Source: Spirosoma sp. SC4-14 (GTDB lineage: Bacteria; Bacteroidota; Bacteroidia; Cytophagales; Spirosomataceae). From it: a DNA stretch of 64,000 nt. The stretch spans positions 4,209,001 to 4,273,000 of the forward strand of contig NZ_CP147518.1 in assembly GCF_037201965.1 (NCBI RefSeq). The letters run 5' to 3'. The notes under the pieces are model-generated. The model did no database searches and was not told the origin of the DNA. It was given only the letters and a program-made list of their open reading frames with translations. Made by a program: the position numbers and the translations under genes. Below are positions 1-8,568 of this stretch, piece by piece. Every line of letters begins with the position of its first letter. Position 1 is the stretch's first letter.

Positions 1-929
1 GTTAACCCAATGCTATTGAAACTGAAAAGCGTTCGGACTAACACCGTATCGTTGGCAGGGTCGAGCCCGAAAAAGGGCCTGGCTGCGTACAGTATGATCG
101 TACAAACCAGGGTGCCCGCCAGAAAGTAACGACGCTGGTCGGCGATAGTCTGCCAGAAATTGCGACGACTGATCAGGATAAAACCAAGCCAGAACAGGAT
201 CAGATTTTTCATAAAATATGCCCAGTCGTTGATCAGCGCGTGGGTTTCATTCGGAAAAAAACCACCTAACACAACATCGTTGAGCAGCAGAAAACCAACC
301 AGCCACATAGCCCCACCCGGTCGCGCAATTAGTTGGCCAATCCGATCAACAAACCGTTGCCCCTGCTTATTTTTCAGCCAGCGAAAAACAGGAATGCTGA
401 TTAACGAATACAAAAACAGATAGGCCACAAACCAAAGGTGGTGCCAGCTAAAAGCGCCCCCCGCACCCCCATCCTGATAAGGCTGAAAGTGAAACACATT
501 GGGGTAGAATTCGCCGTAGCTCCCCGAAAAACGGCCGCGGAACAGCCACTCGAAATAAATTTGTGGCGGCACAACTACAAACATACCAAACACCAGCGGC
601 ACAAATAACCGCCGAACCCGCTCACCGGCATAAGCGCCATAAGAGCGTTTGCGCAATGCGAAATACGTTCCGGCTCCTGAAATGAAAAACAACAGGGGCA
701 TCCGCCACCGATGCAGCCACCGCATCACCAGTTCAAACTCGGGGCTGGTAGCTTTGCTTTGTACATGCCATCCCCACGAAACGTAGATCATACCGGTATG
801 ATAGAAGAGCAGGGTCAGTATGGCGATGACCCGCAACCAGTCGAGGTCGTAGCGCCGGAACGATATAGCCTCAACAGCCTTTGACTGCGCTCCCAACGAA
901 TCTGTTGTTTGTTGTTGTGTAGCAACCAT
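1..929 (-). CDS. Acyltransferase family 3 membrane protein (partial, C-terminus beyond window)
   Basis: An open minus-strand frame runs from an ATG at 929 to the window edge without a stop, giving about 309 residues of an integral membrane O-acyltransferase of the acyltransferase-3 / OpgC-like family. The R-x10-H signature of that family is present in the first membrane helix (R33 and H44, in DWLRVIAILTLLFYHTG), followed by the usual RMPLLFFISG segment and several further hydrophobic helices. Such proteins move acyl groups, often acetyl or succinyl, onto extracytoplasmic sugars or glycans; the substrate here cannot be told. It lies downstream of, and in the same direction as, the PQQ dehydrogenase, with 125 bp between them. 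The length so far fits the family (350-400 aa), so little more than the last helices should be missing. Confidence 0.85.
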   Translation of the reverse strand, partial: MVATQQQTTDSLGAQSKAVEAISFRRYDLDWLRVIAILTLLFYHTGMIYVSWGWHVQSKATSPEFELVMRWLHRWRMPLLFFISGAGTYFALRKRSYGAYAGERVRRLFVPLVFGMFVVVPPQIYFEWLFRGRFSGSYGEFYPNVFHFQPYQDGGAGGAFSWHHLWFVAYLFLYSLISIPVFRWLKNKQGQRFVDRIGQLIARPGGAMWLVGFLLLNDVVLGGFFPNETHALINDWAYFMKNLILFWLGFILISRRNFWQTIADQRRYFLAGTLVCTIILYAARPFFGLDPANDTVLVRTLFSFNSIGL

Positions 930-986
930 CGATAATTTCTTTTTGTGATTGATGCCTCAAAATTCGGTTCCAAATGGCTTAAAAGG

Positions 987-1032
987 CTATTTTCCGATAA
1001 TCATGAACTTCGTGCCGTTCGGCGCGAAGTTT
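987..1032 (-). repeat. 46-bp dispersed repeat, copy 1 (3' of PQQ dehydrogenase)
   Basis: This 46-bp stretch matches 3075-3120 at 37 of 46 positions without gaps. Read on the minus strand it encodes NFAPNGTKFMIIGK and a TAG stop. This copy can also form a 12-bp stem (AACTTCGCGCCG against CGGCACGAAGTT, one wobble pair), which may serve as a terminator for the PQQ gene, but the dyad is not kept in copy 2. Confidence 0.6.
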
Positions 1033-1054
1033 AGCGCTACCCCGAGCGCATTGC

Positions 1055-3019
1055 CTATGGTAATCGATACGCCACTACATAATCTCCTAGTTTTGTGTTG
1101 AGCTTACCGTGTCCACCGGCCGCAATGACTACATACTGTTGCCCGTTGATCTGATAAGTCATTGGAGTGGCCTGGGCACTTACCGGCAGAGCTGCTTCCC
1201 AGAGCAGACTACCATCCTGCCGATTGAAAGCCCGCAAATGACCATCCAGGCTAGCCGCTACAAAGACAAGCCCGCCCGCCGTAACAACCGCTCCACCAAA
1301 ATTCAGCGAACCCCATTGTTTTGCCTGTGGGTATTTCACGGGGTCCATCATATACCCCAACGGCACCTCCCAGGCCAGTGCGCTTTTTTGCAGATCGATT
1401 GCGACTAACGTTCCCCAGGGCGGAGGTGTCTGCATCAGAAAACCGCCTTCCCCTCCCTTAAACAGATAGCTACGTTTCAGCACATAGGGCGTTCCCGACT
1501 GCATCCCGGTTTCGGCCCGAAGCATCTCTTCATTGTTCTTGACCGATGCGGCCAACTGTTCTCTTGGCAAAATTCGTATGATAGCCGCCAGCCGGTTAAC
1601 ATTTGTAATGAGAAAGCCCGACTCTGGATCATAGCACATGCCTCCCCAGTGAATCCCCCCTACGTTGCCGGGTGTAATAACGCTCCCCTGCAAAGACGGT
1701 GGCGTAAATACGCCATCATAACGAAGTCCTTCTATCCGCTTCTGCGCAGCCGATTTATCGTCGGGCGTCATTCCCCACGTCTCCAGTTTCTGCAACCCCA
1801 GCAGCGGCAATGTTGCCGGAAACGGTTGTGTAGGCCAGGCTTCTTCGCCCGGAATGGTTGATTTAGGAACGGGGCGTTCGTCAACGGGCAATAGCGGCTT
1901 ACCCGTTTCCCGATTTAAAATAAAAATATGGCCCATTTTAGTACCCACAGCCACCGCAGGAACCGGCTTTCCATTTTGCATAAATGTAAACAGGAGCGGC
2001 TGAGCAGCATTGTCGTAGTCCCATAAGTCATGGTGTACTGTCTGAAAATGCCAGACAACCTTACCCGTCGAAGCCCGAATGGCAACAATCGAGCTGGCGA
2101 ACAGATTTTGCCCTAAGCGTTCGCCCCCGTAATAGTCGGGGCTAGGGCTGGTAGTGGGCACGAAAACCAGATCTCGCCCGGCATCGGCCGAAATCAGCGA
2201 CCAGGCATTGGCCGCGCCCGTCCGATGCGCATCAGGACCTTGCCAGGTATCGAATCCAGGGTCTTTTTTCGAGCGCGGAATGGGGTCCCAACTCCATCGT
2301 AAAGCTCCAGTCAGGGCATCGTATGCCCGAACAACACCGCGCTCATTATTGAATCGCTGATTGTCGCCCATCGACGACCCTACCACAATGGTATTGCCAA
2401 TAACGGCCGGTGGCGATGTAACACTAATGTTGCCGATTCCCTGTCGCAAGTCGACGCTTCCAGCTTTCCCAAACTCAGAAATCGGCTTGCCAGTAGCGGC
2501 ATCGAGCGCAATCAGTCGACCATCCAGTGTGGCTACAAAGATCCGCTTACCGGTGGTTGACGAAGCTTGCTTATCGGTTGAGGCAGGCCAGACCGAAACA
2601 CCTCTGGAAGTTATCTCTGATAAATCCTGACGCAGGTACACATCCGGGTCGTATTCCCATTTCTGTTTTCCTGAAGCAGCATCTATAGCAAACACGCGTG
2701 AGGTTGGTGTACTAAAAAAAAGCGTACCATCCACCATGATGGGCGTTGCTTCGAAAGCCGCTTTTTCGTGAGCGTAGGTCCCTTTGTAATGCTCCAGTTC
2801 ACCCGTTCGAAACGTCCAGGCTACGGTTAGTTGTTTAACGTTAGTAGTATTGATCTGCTTCAGTGGGGAAAACCGCATTCCTCCGGCATCATTTCCGTAG
2901 GCAGGCCACTCGACAGAACCGGATGGCTGAGCCCCGGCCGATGAATAGAGCAGTATGATAAGCCCTGCAAGGATCGTGGTTCTAAGAAAATTCGGTAAAC
3001 AATTCAGGAATGATGGCAT
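1055..3019 (-). CDS. Periplasmic PQQ-dependent dehydrogenase (quinoprotein, no heme domain)
   Basis: A 654-residue quinoprotein of the eight-bladed propeller dehydrogenase superfamily. A signal peptide of about 30 residues ends near SSAGAQ, so the enzyme should be periplasmic and pass electrons from sugar or alcohol oxidation to the respiratory chain. Visible family features are the N-terminal WPAYGNDAGGMRFSPLKQI, repeated tryptophan-docking blades such as AIDAASGKQKWEYD, and the strongly conserved WHFQTVHHDLWDYD. It lacks the five N-terminal membrane helices of membrane glucose dehydrogenase and the cytochrome c insert seen in the second PQQ enzyme of this window (59204-61435), so it must hand electrons to a separate acceptor. 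Substrate is unknown; glucose, another aldose or an alcohol are all possible. It lies between the threonine-aldolase-like gene and the acyltransferase, and is flanked by two copies of a 46-bp repeat. Confidence 0.88.
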   Translation of the reverse strand: MPSFLNCLPNFLRTTILAGLIILLYSSAGAQPSGSVEWPAYGNDAGGMRFSPLKQINTTNVKQLTVAWTFRTGELEHYKGTYAHEKAAFEATPIMVDGTLFFSTPTSRVFAIDAASGKQKWEYDPDVYLRQDLSEITSRGVSVWPASTDKQASSTTGKRIFVATLDGRLIALDAATGKPISEFGKAGSVDLRQGIGNISVTSPPAVIGNTIVVGSSMGDNQRFNNERGVVRAYDALTGALRWSWDPIPRSKKDPGFDTWQGPDAHRTGAANAWSLISADAGRDLVFVPTTSPSPDYYGGERLGQNLFASSIVAIRASTGKVVWHFQTVHHDLWDYDNAAQPLLFTFMQNGKPVPAVAVGTKMGHIFILNRETGKPLLPVDERPVPKSTIPGEEAWPTQPFPATLPLLGLQKLETWGMTPDDKSAAQKRIEGLRYDGVFTPPSLQGSVITPGNVGGIHWGGMCYDPESGFLITNVNRLAAIIRILPREQLAASVKNNEEMLRAETGMQSGTPYVLKRSYLFKGGEGGFLMQTPPPWGTLVAIDLQKSALAWEVPLGYMMDPVKYPQAKQWGSLNFGGAVVTAGGLVFVAASLDGHLRAFNRQDGSLLWEAALPVSAQATPMTYQINGQQYVVIAAGGHGKLNTKLGDYVVAYRLP

Positions 3020-3074
3020 AAGTGGGTCTGTATTGATTGACAGCCCAAAATTCGACCCTACAGCCCAAAAACCG

Positions 3075-3120
3075 CTATTTGCCGATAACCTCGAAGTTCA
3101 TCCCGGTCGGCACGAAGTTT
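3075..3120 (-). repeat. 46-bp dispersed repeat, copy 2 (5' of PQQ dehydrogenase)
   Basis: This is the partner of 987-1032 (37/46 identical). On the minus strand the frame reads NFVPTGMNFEVIGK and TAG, and it stays open upstream for about 20 further codons (LSNWAEVSNRSTQFSLPE). It therefore looks like the 3' tail of a lost gene, sitting between the aldolase stop and the PQQ start. Confidence 0.55.
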
Positions 3121-3165
3121 TCTGGCAAGCTAAACTGAGTCGAACGGTTGCTAACCTCTGCCCAA

Positions 3166-4317
3166 TTACTTAGCAACTGTTAGTGCTTCCTTAAAAGCAG
3201 CTACAATCTGGTCGTTGGAACGGTTTAACAGACTATCGTTCACCATCAGTCTGGTCGTATTATCGACCATATTTCTGGCCAAGGCAATCCGATGCTTTTG
3301 CCAAAGCGAATCGATCAGTTTCGATGCATTCACGTTTGCTGCCAGCTTTAAACCGGCTATGTTCGTACCGTTTTCCAATGGAGTGATGGTAATGCCGGGA
3401 AGTTGATTTAAGGATGAAAACAACTGTTTCGACTGAGTGGCCATTTTTTTAAACCGATCATCGATCCCGTTCAAGTGATGGAGCGCCATAGCCGCGCTGA
3501 CCCAGTTCATGTAAATAACTCCTCCGTGTACTTTCGCCAGATGCTCCATCCGATCGATAATTGCTTTAGGGCCACAGAGCATGGCACCACCGGGCGCACC
3601 GAGGTATTTGTACAGCGAAATGTAAATGGTATCGAAATGAGACGCATATTCGGCCACCGACGTACCCGAAAATGCAGCCGCCAAATGAATACGGGCACCA
3701 TCCAGATGCAGTTTATAGCCCTTTTCCCGGCAATATGTGGAAATGCGTTTGATTTCGCTAATCGGTACATATTGCCCATCACAACGTCGAACCGGATTCT
3801 CGATCGATACAGCCCCGAACCCACTCCTGAATACTTCGCCCTGTAAATGATCTTCTATTGACTGTTGTAATTCTTCCAGCGTAAAGAATGCTTTTTCAGA
3901 GGCCAGCGGAATCAATCGTTTACTAAACACCGACTGAGCCGCATCTCCTTCATCGCGATAGACATGGCTGGTTTCCTGAACGAAAACTTTCGTATTCTCA
4001 CCACTTAGCACCGAAATTGCCAGTTGATTGGCCAGGGTGCCCGATGCCAGGTAGATCGCTGCTTCTTTACCCGTCATCTCCGCAAAGGCTTTCGTCAATT
4101 GATCGATACTGCCCCCTTTTCCGTATGCATCGCGTTCAATCGGATGGTTTTTATTGATCTCCTGCAATTTAGCAATACACTGCTCCGGCGAATACATAGG
4201 GCCGTCGCCAACAAACCGAACGGGTTCGGGGTCCAACGAATTGAGCAGTGACTTATAGGAAAAATCGCTCGCGGCTGTCAACCCAGACAGTCGCAGGAAG
4301 GTTCTACGATTAAACAT
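3166..4317 (-). CDS. Threonine aldolase-like PLP enzyme with Tat signal
   Basis: A 383-residue fold-type I PLP enzyme of the beta-eliminating lyase / threonine aldolase family. Known family members cleave L-threonine or L-allo-threonine to glycine and acetaldehyde. Visible features are the substrate and cofactor region FVGDGPMYSPEQ, the aspartate that holds the PLP pyridine nitrogen (D206 in HLDGARI) and a probable Schiff-base lysine (K237 in SLYKYLGAPGG). The N-terminus, NRRTFLRLSGLTAA, is a twin-arginine type leader. Most threonine aldolases are cytoplasmic and have none, so this one may be folded in the cytoplasm and exported with its cofactor, which suits the Tat route. The ATG at 4317 is the only start that includes the RR motif. 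It could act on another beta-hydroxy amino acid. Confidence 0.8.
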   Translation of the reverse strand: MFNRRTFLRLSGLTAASDFSYKSLLNSLDPEPVRFVGDGPMYSPEQCIAKLQEINKNHPIERDAYGKGGSIDQLTKAFAEMTGKEAAIYLASGTLANQLAISVLSGENTKVFVQETSHVYRDEGDAAQSVFSKRLIPLASEKAFFTLEELQQSIEDHLQGEVFRSGFGAVSIENPVRRCDGQYVPISEIKRISTYCREKGYKLHLDGARIHLAAAFSGTSVAEYASHFDTIYISLYKYLGAPGGAMLCGPKAIIDRMEHLAKVHGGVIYMNWVSAAMALHHLNGIDDRFKKMATQSKQLFSSLNQLPGITITPLENGTNIAGLKLAANVNASKLIDSLWQKHRIALARNMVDNTTRLMVNDSLLNRSNDQIVAAFKEALTVAK

Positions 4318-4350
4318 ACCTTTTTAGCCGTTGATGAGACGTCGTTTAAT

Positions 4351-5541
4351 TTATCGCGTTGATGCTAACTGGTTTCTAAACTGAGCTGGTGTCTGATTTG
4401 TCAGTCGTTTGAAAGCCGTATGAAAAGCCGAGGGTGAATTATAGCCAACCCGTTCGGCAATCTCATCGATTTTCAGATTAGTAGTTACGGGATCATTCAA
4501 CAATCGCCTGGCTTCCGCGATTCGATGCGTGGCCAACCAGTCGAAAAAGGTCATGCCTAGCCGGTCGTTCAGCAGTTGCGACAGATTGTGGGGTGACGTA
4601 TTGAGCCGGTCGGCCAGTTTCGGTAATGACAGATCGCTCTCCAGATACGGTTTTTCGGCATCGAGCAATCGATTTAAGCGGGTTAGAACGGCTTCTTCCA
4701 GCTCTTCTGAGAGGGCTGATTTTTCGTATTTTTTCTTGGGCTCAGCGGGAACATCCGGTTCCGTTATCGGCGATTCCGTCAGCGGATCATCCTGAAAGAA
4801 ATGAGACCCTCGCATCACCAGATAACTCATTGTGTAAATCGTCAGCGAAACATAGGTTGCCAGCAGAAAATCGCCAACATCCCGGTAAAACTGCGGCTTA
4901 ACTACTACAATCAGGACAGGAACCAGCGCAAAAAGCCAGCTTAACAGGCGCAGCGATGTAAAACCGAAAATCGCTTGACCGGAGGTTTTCTGCCGACTGG
5001 CTCTTTGTAGGGTTATTAAAGCTAAAATAGCGTAGATAAGACAACTCAGTAGGGTCAATTCATTAATATAGGGGCGTAAGCCCGTAAAATCCTCTTCTAT
5101 ATACGGTTTAGAATGAATAAACGGCAGCTCAGGATGCTGCGAGTCGATATAGGAATTGTACTTGAATTCGATGGGCTGATAAAACCACGTAACTGCATTA
5201 ACTAACCAGATAGCAAACGGAACAAGGTGCCATTGCCAATACCGGGGCAACCGTTTCCACAATCGGCTATATACGAAAAAGTAGAACAGAGGGCCGAGCA
5301 CAAAATTGAATGGTTCGGCAAAATCGCCCATCCAGAGTACGCGAAATGTATAGTTGGTGTAGTTCAGAAATATTTCACCACTGATGGATGAAATAGCCAG
5401 TGTAAACAGGCCCAGACAGCGATTTGCAAGGCTCTTTCTTCGCTCGCCAGTCAGAAAAAAAACGCCCAGGAATAGTCCCTGTGCTACCCCAAGCAGGATA
5501 ACCAGCGCAAACAGATCGAGGTGAATAGGTAGTGTCTGCAT
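4351..5541 (-). CDS. AraC-family regulator with N-terminal 7-TM sensor
   Basis: A 396-residue membrane-bound transcription regulator. The first 250 residues form about seven hydrophobic helices (LFALVILLGVAQGLFLGVFF onward), then a charged linker (EPKKKYEKSALSEELE), then a C-terminal AraC DNA-binding domain with two helix-turn-helix units (LPKLADRLNTSPHNLSQLLN and IDEIAERVGYNSPSAFHTAF). Proteins of this design are common in Cytophagales and are thought to sense a signal at the membrane and bind DNA directly. I chose the ATG at 5541 rather than a TTG one codon upstream. It sits 34 bp downstream of the adjacent threonine-aldolase-like gene's start codon on the map, that is, it is transcribed just before it and may share its message. 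Target genes are unknown. Confidence 0.88.
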   Translation of the reverse strand: MQTLPIHLDLFALVILLGVAQGLFLGVFFLTGERRKSLANRCLGLFTLAISSISGEIFLNYTNYTFRVLWMGDFAEPFNFVLGPLFYFFVYSRLWKRLPRYWQWHLVPFAIWLVNAVTWFYQPIEFKYNSYIDSQHPELPFIHSKPYIEEDFTGLRPYINELTLLSCLIYAILALITLQRASRQKTSGQAIFGFTSLRLLSWLFALVPVLIVVVKPQFYRDVGDFLLATYVSLTIYTMSYLVMRGSHFFQDDPLTESPITEPDVPAEPKKKYEKSALSEELEEAVLTRLNRLLDAEKPYLESDLSLPKLADRLNTSPHNLSQLLNDRLGMTFFDWLATHRIAEARRLLNDPVTTNLKIDEIAERVGYNSPSAFHTAFKRLTNQTPAQFRNQLASTR

Positions 5542-5575
5542 CAAAACTGTGTTGCTTAGTGCAAGGTAAAAAAAA

Positions 5576-5607
5576 GACCTATAAGGTTTTCGAAAACCTT
5601 ATAGGTC
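5576..5607 (-). terminator. Perfect 32-nt palindrome plus T-run, terminator of sppA
   Basis: Two 16-bp arms (GACCTATAAGGTTTTC and its exact complement) meet without a loop. On the minus strand the hairpin is followed by about eight T residues (complement of 5568-5575), a classic intrinsic terminator 30 bp after the sppA stop. It is close in sequence to the hairpins at 15397-15429 and 53938-53956. Confidence 0.85.
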
Positions 5608-5636
5608 GGGCAGGAAACTTTCGGATTGACCAGTAG

Positions 5637-7409
5637 TTATTGAATCGTAATCTCAAACGGTAGGCGCATCTGAATGCCTTCCATCGTTTTGAGTTTTTTC
5701 AGGTACTTCACATACGGCGCCAAGTCGCCTAGTTTAGCCTGCATCTGGCTGTCTTCATCTCCTCCGAAGGCATTCATCAGTTGTTCGAAGAATGGCTTCT
5801 TCCGGGGCTGATATTTGAGCCGGTAATCGCCTTCTTTCAGCTTTGCCGATTGAGCTGCGAGCTTAATGGCATCATCGAGACCACCCAGTTGGTCGACCAG
5901 CCCAATCGCTTTTCCCTGCGAGCCTGTCCAGACACGGCCACCCGCAATGGCCCGAATGCTATCGACCGGAAGTTTACGCCCGGCAGCAGCTTTGCTCGTA
6001 AATTCAGCATAGATGCGCTCGGTGGCCCGTTGCAGGGTCTGTTTCTGAAATGGCGTCATTTCGTGCGTTACTGACGGAAAGTCGGCATTTTCATTGCTTT
6101 TCACCCGGTCGTAGGTAACGCCCAGCTTGTCTTTGAAGAATGTTTCGGTATTGAACAACAGCGAAAATACACCAATTGAGCCCGTAATGGTGTTGGGTTG
6201 TGCCACTATTTTATCGCAACCCATCAGCATGTAGTAGCCACCCGAAGCGGCATAATCGGACATTGAACCAATGACGGGCTTGGTTTTGCGGGCCAGTTGC
6301 ACTTCCCGATACATTACATCCGACGCCAAAGCACTGCCCCCTCCCGAATTGACACGCAGCACAATCGCTTTTACTTTATCATCTAAACGAGCTTTGCGAA
6401 TTTCTTCTACAATCGTTTCAGAACCGATGCTATTAGACTCCCCTTTACCGGAATGAATATCGCCCGAAGCCACAACCACAGCAATTCGATTGCTGCCAGT
6501 ACCTTCAGAATTGGCACTTATCGACTCTGAGTTCTCGTATTTACCCAGTGTAACGTAGTTGATTTTCTTTTTTTCATCGATGCCCAGATTTTTCCGAATC
6601 AGGCTTTCCAGTTCATCCTGATAGCCAACATTTGTAACGAGTTTGGTTCGCAAGGCATCGGCCGGTCTTTGAATGGTCAGATTATCGGCAAAACGCTTTA
6701 GCGAATCGACACGCAACGCACGACTTTGCGCAACGTTGACCAGCATATGGTCGTTGATGGAGTTGATAAACGATGTAACCTGCCGCTTGTTAGGTTCGCT
6801 CATATTTTCCCGAATAAAGGGCTCTACAGCGCTCTTAAACTCGCCAACCCGGAAAATTTCGGGCTTAATTCCTAATTTATCGAGCGTTCCTTTAAAGAAC
6901 GTCAATTCGGCATCCAGACCATTCCATTCCAGATCGCCAGCCGGATTAAGATAAATTTTATCGGCTACCGATGCGATATAGTAGCCTTTTTCACTCATCG
7001 TTTCGGCATAGGCGTATATAAATTTCTTCGATTTTTTGAAGTCAATAAGGGCATTACGAATTTCTTCTGCCGAAGCCCAACCTGCCTGCGGCTGTTCGGA
7101 TTGTAAATAAATGCCCGCAATGTTTTCATCGTCTTTAGCATCTTTCAGGGCCTGCTTCAGTTCAATCAGGCCAATTGCATCGCTCTGCCCGCTAAATGGC
7201 CCAAATCCGTCAAATGGATTTTCAGAACTCCGTTCTTCTATGGGTTCATCCAAATCTATTTTCAATACCGAATTTTCCTTCACCACAACTTTCTGATCAG
7301 CCGAAGACGACAAAACAGCCCCCAGGCCAAGCAATAGCAGAAAGCCGACGAACGAAAATAGTAGTAAGCCAACGATCGTAGCTAAAACATATTTAAGAAA
7401 CTGTCGCAT
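5637..7409 (-). CDS. sppA: Signal peptide peptidase SppA, long (67K) type
   Basis: A 590-residue membrane-anchored serine protease that degrades cleaved signal peptides. One N-terminal transmembrane segment (residues about 7-32) is followed by two tandem crotonase-like protease domains, as in the long E. coli form. The catalytic dyad is visible: the lysine in the first domain (K192 in GEFKSAVEPF) and the nucleophilic serine in the second (S389 in SDYAASGGYYM), spaced as in E. coli SppA (K209, S409). The C-terminus holds the usual AGGRVWTGSQGKAIGLVDQLG segment. It is a stand-alone gene with a strong terminator downstream and a TAATTTTG-like -7 box (complement of 7449-7456) about 40 bp before its ATG. 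Confidence 0.95.
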   Translation of the reverse strand: MRQFLKYVLATIVGLLLFSFVGFLLLLGLGAVLSSSADQKVVVKENSVLKIDLDEPIEERSSENPFDGFGPFSGQSDAIGLIELKQALKDAKDDENIAGIYLQSEQPQAGWASAEEIRNALIDFKKSKKFIYAYAETMSEKGYYIASVADKIYLNPAGDLEWNGLDAELTFFKGTLDKLGIKPEIFRVGEFKSAVEPFIRENMSEPNKRQVTSFINSINDHMLVNVAQSRALRVDSLKRFADNLTIQRPADALRTKLVTNVGYQDELESLIRKNLGIDEKKKINYVTLGKYENSESISANSEGTGSNRIAVVVASGDIHSGKGESNSIGSETIVEEIRKARLDDKVKAIVLRVNSGGGSALASDVMYREVQLARKTKPVIGSMSDYAASGGYYMLMGCDKIVAQPNTITGSIGVFSLLFNTETFFKDKLGVTYDRVKSNENADFPSVTHEMTPFQKQTLQRATERIYAEFTSKAAAGRKLPVDSIRAIAGGRVWTGSQGKAIGLVDQLGGLDDAIKLAAQSAKLKEGDYRLKYQPRKKPFFEQLMNAFGGDEDSQMQAKLGDLAPYVKYLKKLKTMEGIQMRLPFEITIQ

Positions 7410-7448
7410 GTATTAATAAGTAAGTTCTGTGTTAGTACACGTAATAAA

Positions 7449-7456
7449 CAAAATTA
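7449..7456 (-). promoter_or_regulatory. Candidate Bacteroidota -7 box for sppA
   Basis: On the minus strand this reads TAATTTTG, an exact match to the Bacteroidota sigma-factor box TAnnTTTG, about 40 bp before the sppA start. No clear -33 TTG lies at the expected spacing, so this rests on one box only. Confidence 0.4.
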
Positions 7457-7595
7457 CGCTCTATCAGTCGGCGATTGTTGCAGAAAAATGTTGAGTGCGC
7501 AAAATGACGGATAAATGGCAGGATTAAAAGGTCAGCCAAAGGCTTGTCATTAGTCAGTTGTCATTTGTTGACAGGCTGCTCACGTATAAAAATGA

Positions 7596-7665
7596 ATAGA
7601 ACATCGCTTAGTATGATTTTTATGATTATCAGCAATCATAAAAATCATACTAAGCGATGTTCTAT
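7596..7665. repeat. Perfect 32-bp inverted repeat, 6-nt loop
   Basis: Arms 7596-7627 and 7634-7665 are exactly complementary, with loop ATCAGC. It lies 25 bp beyond the ppa stop, between ppa and sppA, with no long T-run on either side. The arm repeats the word ATGATTTTTATGATT, a style shared with the repeat at 10353-10473. The rest of the 281-bp gap shows only the sppA -7 box and a short run of GTCATT/GTCAGT words (7547-7572). Confidence 0.85.
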
Positions 7666-7690
7666 GTAAGGCAACAAGGCAACGTAAAAC

Positions 7691-8338
7691 TTACGATGGC
7701 ATATTGGTATAGTCGTCCATAGCTGTCCGGATTACATCAAGCGCTTCATCACGACCATATACGTTGGCCAGTTCCATAACGGCAGGCTCATCGGGTAAGT
7801 TTTTATAGGTCAGGAAGTAGTGTTGCAGCCGCTTTACAACGGCAACCGGCAGTTCGCTCAGGTCGTGGTATTGACCATACATGGAATCGCCTTTCAGAAC
7901 GGCAATAATTTTGTCGTCGGCTTCTCCTTTGTCGATCAGCCGGAAACCACCAATCGGGATGGCCTGTAGCAGAATATCGCCGTGGGTAATTTCACGCTCG
8001 GTCAGTACGCAGATGTCGAGTGGGTCGCCATCGCCCTCTTCAACCGTCCGGCCCGACCGTTCCGAAGCCAGTTGAGCAATACCATCGCCACAGAACGTTT
8101 GGGGCACAAAGCCGTATAGCGCAGGGATAATATTTGAATATTGTTGGGGGCGATCGATTTTCAGATAGCCCGACTCTTTGTCGATTTCATACTTAACCGT
8201 ATCGGTCGGTACAATTTCGATAAATGCGGTAATGATATTAGGCGCATTGTCGCCCGGAGAAATACCGTGCCAGGGATGTGCTTTAGCGGGAGTCTTTGCC
8301 ATTGGATCTACTTGTGTCGGCTCAATAAATGCTTGCAT
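7691..8338 (-). CDS. ppa: Inorganic pyrophosphatase (family I)
   Basis: A cytoplasmic soluble pyrophosphatase that hydrolyses PPi to two phosphates and so drives biosynthetic reactions. Family I signatures are clear: EIVPTDTVKYEIDKESGYLKIDR near the N-terminus, the metal-binding segment EEGDGDPLDICVLTE (PROSITE pattern D-x-D-P-x-D region), and KGEADDKIIAVLKGD. I chose the ATG at 8338 (215 residues, starting MQAFIEPTQVDPM), which gives the usual family length. The frame stays open to 8557, but that extension is unlike any pyrophosphatase and runs through a hairpin (8393-8453) and a promoter-like box, so it is non-coding. An ATG at 8302 (MAKTPAKAHPWHG) is also plausible. Confidence 0.93.
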   Translation of the reverse strand: MQAFIEPTQVDPMAKTPAKAHPWHGISPGDNAPNIITAFIEIVPTDTVKYEIDKESGYLKIDRPQQYSNIIPALYGFVPQTFCGDGIAQLASERSGRTVEEGDGDPLDICVLTEREITHGDILLQAIPIGGFRLIDKGEADDKIIAVLKGDSMYGQYHDLSELPVAVVKRLQHYFLTYKNLPDEPAVMELANVYGRDEALDVIRTAMDDYTNMPS

Positions 8339-8392
8339 ACGATTTAAAGAAAAAACTGGAATAATCAATGTTTGTTGAGTCGCAGAAACAAA

Positions 8393-8453
8393 CATTCCGC
8401 CCGCTTTTTGCCGGTATGTAGCCGTAGCCACATGACAAAAAGCGGGCGGAATG
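8393..8453 (-). terminator. 18-bp perfect inverted repeat in the glycosyltransferase-ppa gap
   Basis: Arms 8393-8410 and 8436-8453 (CATTCCGCCCGCTTTTTG and complement) with a 25-nt loop. On the minus strand it is followed by TTTGTTT, so it could end the upstream glycosyltransferase transcript. It also lies between a TATTTTTG box (complement of 8466-8473) and the ppa start, so it may instead fold in the ppa leader. Confidence 0.6.
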
Positions 8454-8465
8454 CTTAGAATGGCA

Positions 8466-8473
8466 CAAAAATA
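8466..8473 (-). promoter_or_regulatory. Candidate -7 box for ppa
   Basis: The minus strand reads TATTTTTG, matching TAnnTTTG, about 130 bp before the ppa ATG. If used, transcription would begin near 8460 and the 8393-8453 hairpin would be in the leader. Confidence 0.35.
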
Positions 8474-8568
8474 CAAAGAGAAAACAACACCTGATCGTTT
8501 TCCTTTTAAACGGATGCCCAACTCATTGTTTTCCTTATTGGGCTTTTCAGCGTTCACATAGGAGCGTC

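Noticed and set aside
8339..8557. 73-codon N-terminal extension of inorganic pyrophosphatase
   Set aside because: It runs through a hairpin and a promoter-like box and is not found in the family; the normal protein starts at 8338 or 8302.
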